NCBI RefSeq assembly: GCF_050948175.1
Contig: NC_135200.1
Span: 1,426,001-1,490,000 of the forward strand
DNA length: 64,000 nucleotides
Origin: Xylocopa sonorina
Lineage: Eukaryota > Arthropoda > Insecta > Hymenoptera > Apidae
Reading direction: 5' to 3'
A program made the translations under genes and the position numbers. Positions 50,469-64,000 of this stretch are shown here, piece after piece (the first letter of the stretch is position 1; every line of letters starts with the position of its first letter). The notes below the pieces were generated by a model. The model saw only the letters and a program-made list of their open reading frames with translations, was not told where the DNA came from and ran no database searches.

Positions 50469-50477
50469 CCCCCCCCC
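50394..50477 (+). repeat. (CT)n microsatellite followed by poly(C)
   Basis: About 36 CT units (50394-50465) run into 12 C (50466-50477). Frames through it encode Ser-Leu or Arg-Glu repeats only. Confidence 0.92.
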
Positions 50478-52823
50478 TCCCTTCCTATACACATATATGC
50501 TCCTTTTAGCACCAAAGATTTCATGTCTACCTTTGTTGCTCCAATTTCGTGGCGACACGTACAATATTTCTCACACATCCTTCTACCTCTTCCCATCTCT
50601 ATCATAGGGATGACTGTACTGTACTTACATTTCAGATTAAGTCATAAATTAGATGACACGGTAGTATATAAAACGAGTCCTTTTCTTACGAAAATCATGT
50701 CTTCTTCTACCGATCACTTGGGCAAATAAACATACGCGTAAGATACGTACAATGTAACTTATAAAAGAAAGAACTTTCCAACCTGGTCAAACTGGTGCGC
50801 TTGAAATCCATGTGGATTCAACATAAATCGCTCAATCCCTTCTCACCAGTTAGAAGAGCCTTGATCGCGTAACGTCCGCCTGGCCTCGATGGTAAAGCAT
50901 TTCAAGCGATTAGTCATACTGGTTCGGCTCGCATAATGGTCCAGAGCCAAGAGGCCACATACTCGTTACCACGTATTCGGGCTGGGCTGGGTCGTGCCGC
51001 ATTCAAAACTTGGTCGAGTTTGCACCAGTACTATTTGTAAGGTGTATTGGTCTTGGCGAGCATGGAAGGAGGAGGCTGGCTTAACGACTCCGCCGGTGTC
51101 AATGGGCCGAGAAGCTTCCAGAGAAACTTTGCTCTTCGATTATCAACTCGATAATTACGTAGGTTCAATTGCTCCGCGTCAATCATCTGCCGTTCAAATC
51201 TGGGGTTCACGAATAAAAAACACACTTCTCTTTGTCGTTAAACATTGCATTTTGATCACAATCGTTGACTGTTTTACGTAAACTCTGTATCATAGAAAAA
51301 TAGTCCTTTAGTTTATCTTTTTTGAAATATCTCTTAAAAGAGAATTCTGGAAGTGTAATTGCCTTTAATCTTTTAAGCTAAAAAGAATAGAGAAATAATT
51401 CTGACAAGCTTGAGTAATAATTATTAAAAATATTTTAGAATATCATATCATTTAAACATCGATTTTACTTTCCCCCGATAAAACAATTTTTCGTGCTTCG
51501 TTTAAGAAACATTCTATTCTTCTATATTATCATATGCTTTACGGTTGTTGCCATCCTGTATAGATTATGTATATATACGTATGTATTTATAATATTATTT
51601 TTTTATATCTCTCTACTTCCAAGAGTTAATCACGAGCAGATCACCGAATATTGCGAGCACCGCATCAAAATTCTAACAGCGTACGACTCGAGTCTCGCGT
51701 AATCAACAAGCTCTAATCAATAGTTTCTAATCACCAGATTCATACGTAAACCGGTTCGCGTTCGAATCGGTGGATCGCTTCCTTTAACCATCCTGATACG
51801 CGGGTTGCTAATGAGTAAAGTTCCCTGGTTCCAGAACATATCGCGACGTATCGCAATCAAAGATAATATTATAGAAACGTTGAGGCGAGATGAATTGATA
51901 AACTTCATTAAACGATATTATTATCCACGCAAAAATTCGATTTCTACATAACAATGTATATTTGATATTGTCCACGAGTTGTCGGGATGGATACCGATGG
52001 TTCAGGCTTGGCCGATTTTGCACAGCGATGCGCCGACTAAAAAACTATACTCTAAGGGCCGAAAGACCACCTTCCTGCTGGAAGAAGGAACAAAACTAAG
52101 ATTTCCGATTCCATAATACTATTTATTTCACATGTCTTGACCGTTGGAGTGCTAAGTCAGTTCTAATGAATCCGCTCTAAAATCCGAAAAATTACAATTC
52201 TTAATTACGTCGTTGTGGAGGTTGAGACACACGGATAGGTCAAAAACCAAACTATACAGAGTGGTAAGAAAAACGGCCGAATTACGCTATTGGACAAAAT
52301 CTAAACTAAGTGGCTGTCCCCAAACCGTACCTCACTCTCAGACACCGAGTTGCCCGTGAGTGATGCACGCGGAAATTCCGTGGGTCTCCACCAATGACCG
52401 TAGCCAGCGATAACCTTAAGAGACACTTCAGTTGTGAAATGATACAACATTGATGAATACAACAAATTATAAATCAATTGAAGGGTTTTCTCGCAATAAA
52501 AAGCGGAGAAGTGAAATTCTAATGCCGAAAACTAGAAGTGCTATGATCTCAAAATAATTATCGCTGCTCTGAATCTAACTGAAACTAATGGTTATTTACT
52601 AGATGAGAGGTCCCTTAATAAATAGCGACAATGTGGGCATGCTCATTTGGGAAACCTACGTGGGTGAGGTAGAGTGATGTTTGTTCGGAAATACATAACA
52701 AAATAATTTATTTTAACAAGTAATAAATAACAAATCAAGGTATCGACGTTATGCTGCTCGGAACGCAACTACTAGCTAACTAACTCTTGTGGGCTCCTTT
52801 CCCTCACATTATATCTGTTTTTC

Positions 52824-52856
52824 GCCCCCTCATTTCGGTGACGAAAAGAAGGGGGC
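52824..52856. repeat. Short palindrome
   Basis: GCCCCCT...ATTTCG-GTGA-CGAAA...AAGGGGGC folds into a hairpin with a GTGA loop and one or two mismatches. It lies 7 bp before the larger hairpin. Confidence 0.7.
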
Positions 52857-52862
52857 ACGTTC

Positions 52863-52967
52863 GCAGAAAACGTCCTTAACCCTTGAAGACGAAGAGAAAG
52901 TTTGGAGTCAAGCATATGTTTAATGTCTCCAGTCTCTTCGCTTCGAGGGTTAAGTATTCTCTTCTGC
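52863..52967. repeat. Long hairpin with TTAA/CCCT ends
   Basis: The arms 52863-52909 and 52925-52967 are imperfect inverted copies around a loop of about 15 nt; the core pairs CTTAACCCTTGAAG with CTTCGAGGGTTAAG. TTAA lies at 52876-52879 and 52950-52953, each directly outside CCCT(T/C)GAAG, which resembles the TTAA target and CCCT termini of piggyBac elements. At 70 bp between the TTAAs it would be very small for a MITE. A structured RNA hairpin is the alternative. Confidence 0.6.
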
Positions 52968-55046
52968 CCTGCGCCACGGGGTGCAAAGGCGATTACGGTG
53001 GTCGCCACACCCATGTAGTAATAACTAAGCTATAAGTTACGATTTGTTTTATCTCGGCTATACGTTTCGTTAAATGATACAAGTATTATGTTTATATTAC
53101 ATAAGGCAAAAAGCTCTTTAAAAAGTGAAGAGGGAAATAAAACGTCGAACGCGTTATCATGATATGAAATATTCAGTAGAATAGAATGTAATCGGCATGC
53201 ACAATACATACTTACGGTCTCGTAAAAATCGAAATTAATTTCGATCGACACGCATATCCGTTCAAGGTTCATTAATTCTACATTGAGAATCGCAAATAGG
53301 AAAGTCGGATATTTCATAGTTCATGTGACGAGAAAGCCAGGCGAAAGAGATGGAACATGCCGGTACGTCAATCACGAAGATGCGAAGATCATTGCAATCC
53401 ACCCTGCATAATGCGTATCCCCTTTTTGCATCTTATTTGTCTACAAATAGAAGCGCCACCGTCATACGGTTTTTCTCTGCTTACGTGACACGAAACGACG
53501 CAAACAAATTGCCGATCGAACTTTGAAATTATTCAATTACATGTTTGTTCCTTCCAGCGATAAAACAGCAAATATGCGACATTTGTGTCTCGAGCATGGG
53601 CAATTACGACAATTTTAAGTTAGTTGCCCTCTTATTAAATGTGTATTTCAGATGGAAAATCGGCTGAATCGTAAAGATAATGCGTTGCTCAGATAATTTA
53701 TCCCCGACTATTCCGAAAATTTATATATTCTATATAATTTGTGAAAACTGAGGCGCGTATAAAGGTACTAGAAAAAATATGTATTTCTAAAATTATTTAA
53801 ATATATCATAGATCGATCAAAAAAATAATACATCTTTCTACAGGTAAGATACATAAAAACTAGTAGAAGTGTATGGTTAATAATAAATCTCGTTTGTGAT
53901 TAATCCCTAACAAGTTGATTGAAAGTTTTGGTTCAGAGGGAAACTGTTAAAATCGGGGAAAAGCAATGGGGGTTGTCGATACGTCGACCTGTTTGCCGAG
54001 GTTAGAGAGGCGCGACTCGCGAAACGTAACTTCCGTACATGCCTCTCTTCTCCTCATTTACAGCGTCCGCTGGGAAGGGTGAGACGGATTGGTTGCTATT
54101 ACGAGAGGGTATAATCGCGATGCAACACACGCAGAACTGGTTTACGGGCATCCATTTATAGTAGGTGCATGGCACTCTGCCGACGTACCGCTGTTATAAT
54201 TAGGTCACGCCATCCAGACCTCGATGCACGCAGCCATTTCGAAAGAGTAAACGCACCTCCCTGTTACGTAACGAGGGGATTTCACTCAGTTCTTTATTTG
54301 AACTGAAACCAGCGTGCACCGTTGACGTTAGTTATAGGTGAACGGTATACAAACAGTACAAGCGGAAAGGAAAACGGCTTTAGGTAAACCGGTTAGGTAG
54401 CGCGATTCCAGCAAAGATAATTATAAACCAGCGAACAATAACCGTCGTTCGTACTTAATAATCGGTGGAAACGAAATATCGCTGTTCTTTGCCAAAATCG
54501 TTGCCAATTTAACTAAATTTTTGCCGCGTTACCCATTTTTTTGAAAAACCGACACGCGCGTATGCACGTTAATTGTTGCACATTTAAACATTCTTGGCAT
54601 TCGAGCACGAGTTAAGTTTGAAAATATAAACAGAATGTGCACTTGTATCGAGAAAGTGTACGATATTTGAGGAACGGATTCTTAAAATTAGATTTAAAAC
54701 AGAAACAAGCATTATTTATTCCCGATCATATCGCGTTTGATCTCTTCGAGTAGAATTGATCGAAGCATACTCGTCCATTTTCCTTCCGTAAGGAATGTCT
54801 TGATGGAATTAAACAAAAGTATTAACAACGAAAGATGCTTTTTATTGCACGCTGTTCACGGGAAGTATCGATTGACTAGGCAATTTGCCAACAACTTAAT
54901 TTCCGATCCTGGCATAAACATAGCTAGCACCGAGTTACTTTTAGATTGCGTAACCATAATCAAAAATTAAGGAACAACATGTACTACTTTATGGTAAAAT
55001 CGAATCGAATTGTTTCTCGATCGGAACAGTTTTCTCCTAATATTTC

Positions 55047-55524
55047 TGTTGCGTCCTTAATTCCTCCTCGCTTGATTGCTCGGGTGGAATATCTCGACGA
55101 CTTTTTGCTGGTAGATTTTTAAAGGTTGATGAGTGCCAAGGAAAGTAAGAGTTTTCAATAAATCCAACTCTATAATATATTCAATATGTTTAGTTGCCTT
55201 AGTTGGTCTTGGTATAATTTGACACTGATTTATTTTACAAAATGTACACTTATATACAGTCTTGGAGTTCAGCAGTGAGCTAATCCGCGAGCTGCTCTGA
55301 TTCCGAGATTGTGGTGGTTGCTACCTTTCGGTAGAAGTAGGGCCACGAAACACAACCGTTAGGGCAACCGATTCGGGGCTACTTGACCTAACGGGACCCT
55401 TGATTGGTTAAGAAGTTAATCAGACAAAGTAATAAACAGAAATTGGGACTCTTCAAAAATAACTAATTATAAGCGACCGTAGCATAAACTTGGTTTAAAT
55501 ACATGTTTCAAATGCGACGGAACA
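55047..55524 (-). repeat. Solo LTR, second copy of the 25037-25491 family
   Basis: Begins TGTTGCGTCC and ends GCGACGGAACA. It shares the blocks ATACACTTATATACAG-like, CCGCGAGCTGCT and CACAACCGTTAGGG with the first copy. It has about 110 bp that the other lacks (55120-55230) and lacks about 80 bp that the other has. Flanks are ATTTC and ATCGC, so the target duplication is eroded. No internal element sequence follows. Confidence 0.8.
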
Positions 55525-58368
55525 ATCGCAAAAGTATAGTACTATATTTAAACATATTTGTAACGGAGGAAAGTTGAAATGTATCAATCGAATCTTAACT
55601 TTTTCAATTTCTCAATGTAGATTGAATTTTAACAATTTGATACTTCTAGAATTATTAATAGGCTAAACTTGACAAGAAAATGCTATTATCCTTTGCAGGC
55701 AAAAGTGAAATGTTGAAATGCAATTTCTTCGCGGCTGTTTTCACGGAAAACTTCGGAGAACTTTTCCGAGGCGCTCCCAGACGGATCATTCGTAATTCAA
55801 AGATGCATCTATCTTACGTGCGACCAATGTACGCGCGAGACGCTTGCATTTGCAAACTTCCCGACAGTTGCTTTAGTTCATCTCAAGTGTTTGTTTTCTT
55901 CGACGTTAGCTTGGGTTTCGCAAATATCCTTCGAGGAGCGAACTCGTATTATAAAAAAGGAGCCTTCGGGCTAGTTTCTTTTCCTATCCTGGCTGTCTGC
56001 GCTTCTTCTCATCTATACGCATATCACCCATCGTATTGAAAGTGTTGCAAAACAATCAACAGTCTCCTTTTTTACTGTTTTTTAAACTTCAGTCCTGCAT
56101 ATTATATATTTCAATCAAAGTCTCGAATATTTGTAGCAGACTTCGAAAACATCCCCTTTGCTTTCTTTTTCTCTGGCATAAGTTTTTTATACTCGTTCAA
56201 GTTCGATCTATAGATATTTATACAATAGATTAGGTATAGATTTCCAATTTATAAGTACACCATCGCTTACGACGAAGTACAATATCAATAATACACGAAA
56301 AGGCCTACAACGATTCTATTATTCAATTACTATTATTAAAACTGTATACAGCGGAATGTTTTTTCTTTCCTTTTTTTTTGCCACTTCTGCTTGCAACTTA
56401 TTCAGTTTCAGAACACAGTGTGACAGAAAATGAAACACGTAAAAGCGGACGTGTCAAACATCAGACCTCAGCTGCCGATATTACACACAAATTAATATCG
56501 CGTGGTAGGATGGAACGTGAAATATCGGGAATGGTGTAATTTTGAGAACTCTCCACACTAATGAATTACGCATTTCAATAATAACATCTCTGTAGGCGGT
56601 GGTAATACGTGTCTCGAAACGTTTTAAAATTACGCGAACGCAGTTTGCATGTTTATTACAGAATTAATTAATAAAGAAGTCGCGCGATGCGCTTTACGAC
56701 TGCCACGATGAATAATGATTATTTATGAAAATAGATCAAATATATTTATTCTTAGCCGTCAAACATGATACAGACTTTGACAGGATTTCCATCGGCAAAG
56801 GACGATGCTTCGCGTTCTATTAATAGTCTCTTTGAGATTCTTAATTGTACATATTCATTGTTACGGTCATATTCCAATAAGTGAAATTAATTCATTCATT
56901 TCCGAAAGAAGAAATTAAAGAGAGATACTAGAGTTCTTACTAAACAGTAAAAACTGTAATTGTTCGTGTACTTGCGAGTTTCATTCTTTCAAAAAGAACG
57001 GTTTAGAGGAAGTATAATTCATTTAAAAGTAAATTTACAACTAATTAGATCTAAAATGTATAAAAAATAATATTTATTCTGTAAAAGTCAGGTTGGATGA
57101 AATTCCTCGTTTCTTTAACGAGATAGAAATCTCCTTTTGAATCTGACCGATGCTTATCCGATCTGACCGATCGCGTACAAGCGTATTAAGACTCGTTAGA
57201 TCACATCTGGTAACGATTACAAACAAACATTTTAAGCACACGTGACACGTTTCGAAATCAGCAAGAATACTCGATCGATCGATGAAATTTCTGTTAATAG
57301 AATACAACGGAAAAGCACTCTCCACCCTCCTTGAATAACGTTCCGTTATCCAGCTACTCCTCGACCCGCTTGTGCCTACAGCTACTGGCCGTTCGTAATT
57401 TGATTATTTTGCACGCGATTCGCGGAAAGGGAGGTTCTCCATTGTCATCAAGAATAACCGGTTCCTCCGTAAGGAAGTCAATTTTTTAGTTTCTTCGCGG
57501 AAACACGGCCCCGTGGCACGAATAAATATTAAAATTCGATAAGGTCGGCCACGGTGTGCTCGCAGCACTCTGTTGCTTCTTCGTTTGCATATCGACATTG
57601 ACGTCTAACAAGGTAGAGTTACGCGGGAGTGGAAACTACTTAGAAAACCGTTGTAACTCGAATACCAGCCGCGCGTACTTCTACTTTCTCTAGAATTCCT
57701 AAACCAATAATTATCGCTATACAAGGCTTGTTATATCCATACGCCTACTGTCCAAAGGTTATATTAGGCGAATATATGAAATAAATAAAAATTATGCGAT
57801 AATTGGTATTCGATAATTGATGCGATAAAATAAATAATAAATTGGAATCAAAAAGTAAAAGGAAAAAGTTAATACCGAAACGACTATGTAAAAAGAGTAG
57901 CATTAAGATAAAATATAAAAAAAGCGGTACAGGGAAAGGTTTATATCGGATTCATCCGATAATTCAATTGTGTAGTTTCACATGGAAATGTCGTTTCTAT
58001 GGTTTCCCGGAGGGATCACTTTCACACCGATAAATCGATCGCGGCTACTTGAAAATGAATCAACGCCGGGGATTGTTTCCTAGACGAACTTCTCTCGGTA
58101 GCATCCACGACCCGATAAAGGCCTATTCAGCGGGATAGAGGCTGATCGAATGTTGGATGCGGAACCATCTTTCGAATCCCGATGGAAGCTCGAAGACTAC
58201 TTTGCTAACTCTGAAAAGACACGCGAACCGCAAGCTTTCCAACTTGCAACGTTCAAACAAAGGGAACCTCGTTCAGTTCATTAATAATGTAAACGTACCA
58301 GACCTAGCGTTCTCATATAAAAAATCGGCGAACTGAATATTCGTGTTTCTTCTTTTTCTTCTTTCTTT

Positions 58369-58425
<57 letters not shown>

Positions 58426-60649
58426 CATTTGGAGGAATAATGAACGCCTATGGATTTATCCTTGCATGATGGCGAAACGACAGAAATAGAGAATGCAGAA
58501 TATTTTACGGTTTTCATGAAAGATTCGACCCGAATTGGTTTCCTAATTTCCGAATTGGTTTCGCTTTTCAGTCAGGTGTTCTGTATGGCTTTCGCTCCGC
58601 CATCGGTATTACGAATTGACACCACTCTATGTAAAAAGTGTTTCCTTTTTCATTTTTTACCTATCGATGGAATGAAAGTTATGATAATGATATTTGATAA
58701 TAAACAATTAAGATCAAGAAGGATGGTAAAAAAGAAATTGTCCACTTTGGTCGTAGGTTCTAGGAATTTTTAAGCATAATTATCTATTAGAATTGAAAAT
58801 ATATAGAAAAAATACGTATTTCTCGAAGATACGTATATGCATTTCTAGGAGATCTATCAGTGATCATGTTCTACCATTGTTACATCGTACATCATCGCAC
58901 ATAAAAAATTAATTTTTTGTATATTTAATTACAAACAAATTTGAAATTTTCGCACACACCAGAGAACACGAAACTATGTAAATCATTTGCTGATTGTGCG
59001 AACGTTAAAACGAACGTAGGTACAACAAAATGTATGAAAAATATTAACATTAGTGAAGTAATTTCTTCAAACTTAGCACGTAACGCATTCGAGAACGTTG
59101 ATGTAACTGCGCGAGCTTTTAAATACGAGACACAATTTTAAACATGCAACCTGCTAAAATCACTCCGCGTTTCCTATCTAACGTTAACCGTAAAACATTC
59201 CATTCGTCTCCTCGAAAAATACATAATATTTCTTCCAAAAAGAAGCCGATATATAGGGAGTAAATAATTAATTGTTCTTTGATGTCAAGTCTCATCTCGT
59301 GCAAACTGACAGCGTATGTATTATATAATAATTTTTTGCGGTTGTTTTGTCAAATGGAGGATCGCGAATTACGCGAATCACGCATATCAATGGTGATAAT
59401 AATAGTGATAATAATGGTGATAATCTCGGTGCGAATCTATATCTGACCGGTTTCTTTCCGCTATTACTGCACACTTTCTTCGATTTTTCACCCGGCCACC
59501 CCCGCTCTCCCCCTTTTCGCTGTTAATTTTCGTCCATGGTTAAGCACCATGGTTAAACACGTTGCAAGCTTCATCGCCACAGATTTGCTTTCGCATGTTA
59601 GTTTCGCATTTTCTGTGCATTCTCGAGTTGTTTCAATGCGGATCGTGGAAAGAGAGAGGAATTATCTCGAACGAGATGCGGGTATGAGCATACTCGCTGC
59701 TCTCGGATATATGTATATACATATTATATTTAATAGGAAAGAGTAATGCGATCTCTGCTCGGATAAACGGAGGTAACTATTATATAAATTGTGATTACGT
59801 ACATACTGATTTCCATAGTATTTACAAGAGCATTCACATTGACGCTTTCGCCTTTTTACTGGTGGTGAGTTATGTTATTTTTCGATTAGTTTTTTAAAAG
59901 TTGTGGGTGTGTCCGGAAGAGTTCGTAATTTGCGTATGAGAGTTCGTGCTGTGTTGCCTATTGTCTGAAGTTTTCGGAAATCGGTATATTTCTGATCGCA
60001 AAAAGTGCAGGGCGATTTTCTTCCCCTAAAGGCATACTGTAGTAAACAATGCCTCGATCGACTCCTCCCAATCGCGACTAAACAACACGACCGATTCGTA
60101 TTCATTTGAGAATCCAAATATACGAAAAGAATAAAAAATATCCAGCAAGTTTTTAGCAATAATTACTTTAAATCTTGTAACAGCAATTTAAAAACACTCA
60201 ATACAAACAATTCAAAAAAAATTGTATTACTTCTCTGGATTATAAGAGAAGTTTTTCGGTTAAGATAAAGAATCGCAGAATTACTCATTTCCATCTATAA
60301 GTCAGAAGTTTATTTACGCCAGCGTTGAACTGGTGTTGAACTTCAAGAGACTCAAGAAGCTGAAAACCATGAAAGTCAATAAAAGTTCTAGTTACAGGAA
60401 GTGTTCATCCGATAAATAAGAAACTATTCACGCGCCGATAAATTTCCCGCGAAAATTATCCTGTTTACCAAGCGTATCCGTGGTGGCTTCTACTCTCGTG
60501 GACAAAATAACGAAATTTCGGCTCCGGTCAAGTCCCGGGCGAAAACACAATCCCACTCTCACGTATCGATCGCATTGCGAAAGCAGCCGCGAGGAAACCT
60601 ACGCCTCCTAACGGAAGATGAAACGTAACACCGGTCATGAAAGGAACAT
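55525..60649. other. Non-coding stretch
   Basis: Mostly AT-rich without recognisable exons. A 119-codon ATG frame at 55680-56039 has no known motif and no splice or promoter support. A GA microsatellite (58372-58424) and a short GATAATAAT-type repeat (59391-59425) are present. Confidence 0.5.
58372..58424 (+). repeat. (GA)n microsatellite
   Basis: About 26 GA units. It gives a spurious Ser-Leu frame on the opposite strand. Confidence 0.92.
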
Positions 60650-60896
60650 TAAGCTGAAGCGAAGTGCTTCTGTTTACTGTAGAATGGAAAAGGAAAGAAG
60701 GAAAAAAGAGGGAAGAATACGTTTCGTCCTGGCTACTAGTGGACTCATCAGTAAAGCTACCTAGCAGGCCCTGCCTTAGACGCTGGGATATTTAGGGACA
60801 GGTCAGAACAGGTCAGAATATATAGGTACAGATAGGTAATTGTGTACTATTGGGAAACTGTAATGGGTGCTGTCCCTCTAGTGGCGAGGCTGCCAC
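60650..60896 (+). repeat. Short dispersed repeat, copy D
   Basis: Closest to copy A (5953-6210), sharing TTCTGTTTACTGTAGAAT-like start, GTGGACTCATCAGTAA, CTACCTAGCAGGCCCTGCC and the 3' end. It lacks about 15 bp near the 3' end (GTGTCGGAAGGCC-type segment) and carries a small duplication of GGTCAGAACA. Confidence 0.75.
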
Positions 60897-63800
60897 AAAA
60901 CGATCCACGGTGAATAATTACCGACTATCGTTTTTTGAGAGTTCGTGCGACGTGAGAGTGGATAAAACTGTTCATTGAGGGTAATGAGAAACGGGTAGAG
61001 AATGTACGAAAGAAGCGCAACAAACTACATATCAGATATATTACAATGCCTCGTAAATGTATTATATCCTTGTACGGTTGATTGGCTCGCTGTCTCTATT
61101 GCTCTCTTCCCTATAATAGTTTCACCGTGGCTCCTTACTGTCGAAAGAACTTTTCATTTTGTTTGTTACCGCCAGAGAAAAGAAAGGAAACCCAAGAAAG
61201 GTAGTTGTTTTTAATAATATTGATATTGCTCGATATCTTTTAACGCAGAAAGAAATGCACGAAGTGTGTGTATTGTAAGAATGAATGCAATATCTATTCG
61301 AATTAATGAAACTGGAAGAAAAATGAACAAGTTTTTTTAGCGGGCATATATACATTATGTATTTAATATGTCTCTAAAGCTATTTCACGATGACTCTCTA
61401 CTTACTTCTTACTCTATTCTCGTGTGCATTCCTAAATCTGCACGAAATTTAAAAAGGAGAAAAAGTGTTAATCGTTTGGGGCGTCTGTTCGTAGAAGATG
61501 CGATGCGTTCAGTACAGATTTGCCGTCTGAGAAAAAACTAAACGTTTCCTAGCCAGATCTTAATTAATATACAATACGTAGATTGGCATATAGCGATACA
61601 CACATTTTCTATGTATACTCTACCTTAGCCGTATTCTCGACGTATTTTAAAGAGAACATGAGAGAGTAACGTCGCGTATTCTATTTTCAATTAACACGAA
61701 TCAACGTTGAGGCAAAATTGTTAATTTCCGCTTCCGCAGAGACGTTCAATTCCTTTCCTTTCTCCTCGTAAACTAAAAGAGCAGACAGTGCGAAACGAAA
61801 GCATTGTTATTAATTATCACGCGGCATTTTTCAAGACGGCCGCTACGCAAAGACAAGGTAATTGGTTTCCATCGAACGTTAAATCGACGGAGCGCGAATG
61901 TACATTGAAAAATGCTGTTGAAATTCGACTTTCAGCCGGTAGATAGTATTTTTCCTTGAAATTCCCACCGGTCCGATTGTATTCGTACGCTGGCCTTCCT
62001 TTTTTTTTCTTTCTTTTTATCAACATAAGCATATTTCCCGGGAGGTGTACGCATGTTCCGAACATGCAAGTTCCCTCCTTTCTGGAAAAGCTCACGCCAA
62101 TTTCTAGTTGAATTCCGTCTGGTCTTCGCTATCCACTGTGCTTTAGTGTATACTGATACTCTTACAGCACTATCAGAGCAAGTAGGGATGTCCGTTTTAT
62201 TTGACACGCCGAGGAAATTACTCCTGGTCGGTTAATAAAAATTTATTTTTTCCCCCTTAGTTTCCTTCTTAGAGATATTATACAGTATAATTAATTAGAA
62301 AAAACTGTATTTGTTTGTGATACTTTTACCTGGATAAAAGGAATAGAAGTAAATTAGAGCGATACAGCGATAGGATAAAATGATGGAACGACAAGAGGTA
62401 GAGTGATAAAAGCTAAATTCGAGCTAAATTACTACGTAAAATTGATAAAGTTATTAAATATTTTCTGTTCAACGTGAAATTCATTGCGTGGCATTAAAAT
62501 TTTTCAGTTCCAACGGCATAAACCAAGCACACGGATACGCTCATAGAGCCGGAGAACGAGGCAGCCTTTTAGCTGCGTCCCGTCACACGTTATAGTTGGG
62601 AAAATACCCAATTTACCGTGAAAGTTTCAGCAACGCGGAAACAACTCAATTATACTTGCCGGTCACAGAAGGAGGTGTAAAAAGCTAACCATGAAACATT
62701 GTTTCGCATCACATTTAATCCGTTTCCCTAGCTCGAGATGGGGGATCCATTTTCGTTTTCGTTAAAATCTAGTTGATTTAATTAAATACATAATAACACA
62801 CTGCGTGTAACCTATGCAGCATAGTCGATTAGAAACGAACGCTGTTGCAACATGTCTGCGTGTCTGCATTCGTTACATACATTAACGGTACAAGTGAGAT
62901 CCATTCGATATTAGGTTAGCTCGTTCGACAAAATCAAACTGTTCTTTGCAAAGTTAAGGGAGGCATAGCAATGGTATATATATAAAAATATTCGTTCCCA
63001 AAAAATTAAAAAAAAAATTAAAAATACTTTATAAAATATGCCAAGCGCGCACGAGTATAAACTGTTTAATAATTTCCCGAGATTATCACAAAATTTTCCG
63101 AGGTGCACCGCGGCTTCTACTTTGTATCTAACGCAACGTAATTATACATATAATATACCTATATTATAATGAGATTGATCTCGCGACGGGCTAATTAGGC
63201 TATTCAATATTTCTACCTATCTCGGAATTCGATGATAACGAAACTGGCGAGTAATTGGTTACGTTCCTGCTCGAAGTCCTATCCGTTATGAAATGCAACG
63301 ACTACTGATCTTTATCATTTATACGAAATAGATGGTAATATCTACGATACTCCGAAACAGTCCAAACGCAATCTTCTTCTGAACACTCAATTATTTCAGC
63401 TTATTCTGTAATATGTAGTTCTGGTTTTCGTATGAATTTTTCTCGTTGCTCCATCTAAAACGAAATTAGCGTTATCTAGCGAACTAAATGATTAGCCATG
63501 CGCGATAATTTTCCAAGTACCGGGTACCAGGCACTTTGCACGAACGCGTGATTGTAATTCGGCTCGTATACCAACGAGTGTTAATTAACTCTCTATCGTC
63601 CACTCCTAAGTGTTCTCGAGTGTTATGATTATGTATTATGACGCCACAATCAATGTTTAACTAGCAGAACACGAATACACGTTGAATATTAATAATCCAT
63701 TAGTGTCCCTTCGATCGACTAAAATTCCTAATTTCATCCATGGTATATAACATGGCAACAACTAATCGTTTGACGAACAATATCGAAGTAAAAGAATTAA

Positions 63801-64000
63801 TTTCATATACATATATGTATGTATACCTCAGAGGTAAAGAATCGTATTTCGACATGTCTTGTTAAAAATTACTTTACTTTTGTTTCTCCGCAACGTGTTA
63901 TCGACACTTGTGCTGTAAAATATATGCTATTCTTTATCTTTAAGAATATCTACAGATATTATTTCCAGGACGTGTCTATTGTCTTTAACTTTCCGAAGGT
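60897..64000. other. Non-coding stretch to the window end
   Basis: No recognisable exon. An AG acceptor near 63969 is followed by about 31 open bases that run off the window. They do not match the dipeptidase block expected next, so no exon is called. Confidence 0.45.

Larger units (their letters stand above)
47385..55046. other. Non-coding stretch, probably dipeptidase intron
   Basis: No dipeptidase exon or other gene was recognised. It contains a 19-bp tandem repeat (49189-49253), a C run (49257-49268), a CT tract (50394-50465), a GC-richer block of paired hairpins (52824-52967) and a block at about 52200-52760 that may be old retroelement debris, judged only on style. Confidence 0.5.

Noticed and set aside
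50870..50945. Possible tRNA near a GGCCTCGATGG / GGTTCGGCTC pair
   Set aside because: Only loose box matches; no acceptor or anticodon stem could be formed.
55680..56039. 119-codon ATG frame
   Set aside because: No recognisable motif, no promoter or splice support, composition like surrounding AT-rich DNA.
63417..63450. AG followed by TTCTGG as a candidate dipeptidase exon 4
   Set aside because: The frame gives Phe-Trp but then diverges, with no Pro-Cys block and no donor.
63970..64000. Possible exon start at the window end after TTTCCAG
   Set aside because: Only 31 bases are visible, and the reading does not fit the expected next dipeptidase block.

Overview
The window reads as a stretch of insect nuclear genome, most likely hymenopteran and possibly a bee. 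That placing is an inference from the AT-rich sequence with GC-rich patches, abundant microsatellites, spliced exons with GTAAGT/GTAAGC donors, mariner and Ty3/gypsy debris, and an animal membrane dipeptidase gene. There is no sign of bacterial gene organisation. Most long open frames here are chance frames in low-complexity or GC-rich DNA.

Layout. At 167-603 (+) a TATA/initiator pair precedes what looks like a first coding exon of an unrecognised Tyr/Gly/Cys-rich protein; it ends at a consensus donor and no later exon was found. At 2956-8762 (-) lies an old, dead Ty3/gypsy retrotransposon. Both LTRs, a 4-bp ATTA target duplication and the order gag-PR-RT-RNaseH-IN can still be read. It was later hit by a long-armed mariner (3162-4402) and by two copies of a short dispersed repeat (5953-6210 and 7136-7190). 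A second, internally deleted mariner lies at 17083-17978. Two solo LTRs of another family stand at 25037-25491 (perfect 5-bp duplication) and 55047-55524. Two more copies of the short repeat lie at 41461-41702 and 60650-60896. A tRNA-like promoter block and a Cys-containing ORF, probably of transposon origin, sit near 41.9-43.0 kb.

The one confidently recognised host gene is a membrane dipeptidase (renal-dipeptidase family, +). Its N-terminal anchor and the first zinc-binding part of its catalytic domain are encoded between 46197 and 47384. The last exon seen ends at a GTAAGC donor and no continuation was found, so the rest is probably beyond the window.

The remaining DNA is non-coding as far as can be seen: intron or intergenic sequence with microsatellites ((TA)n, (CT)n, (GA)n, a mixed GT/GC tract, (TTTTC)n), G and C homopolymers, purine-biased blocks and GC-rich islands. 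A structured block at 52.82-52.97 kb holds two adjacent hairpins, one bounded by piggyBac-like TTAA/CCCT ends. I found no clearly new multi-gene system. The most unusual items are the nested transposon history, the short repeat with a fixed 3' end, the long-armed mariner whose transposase tail is encoded inside its arm, and the paired hairpins.
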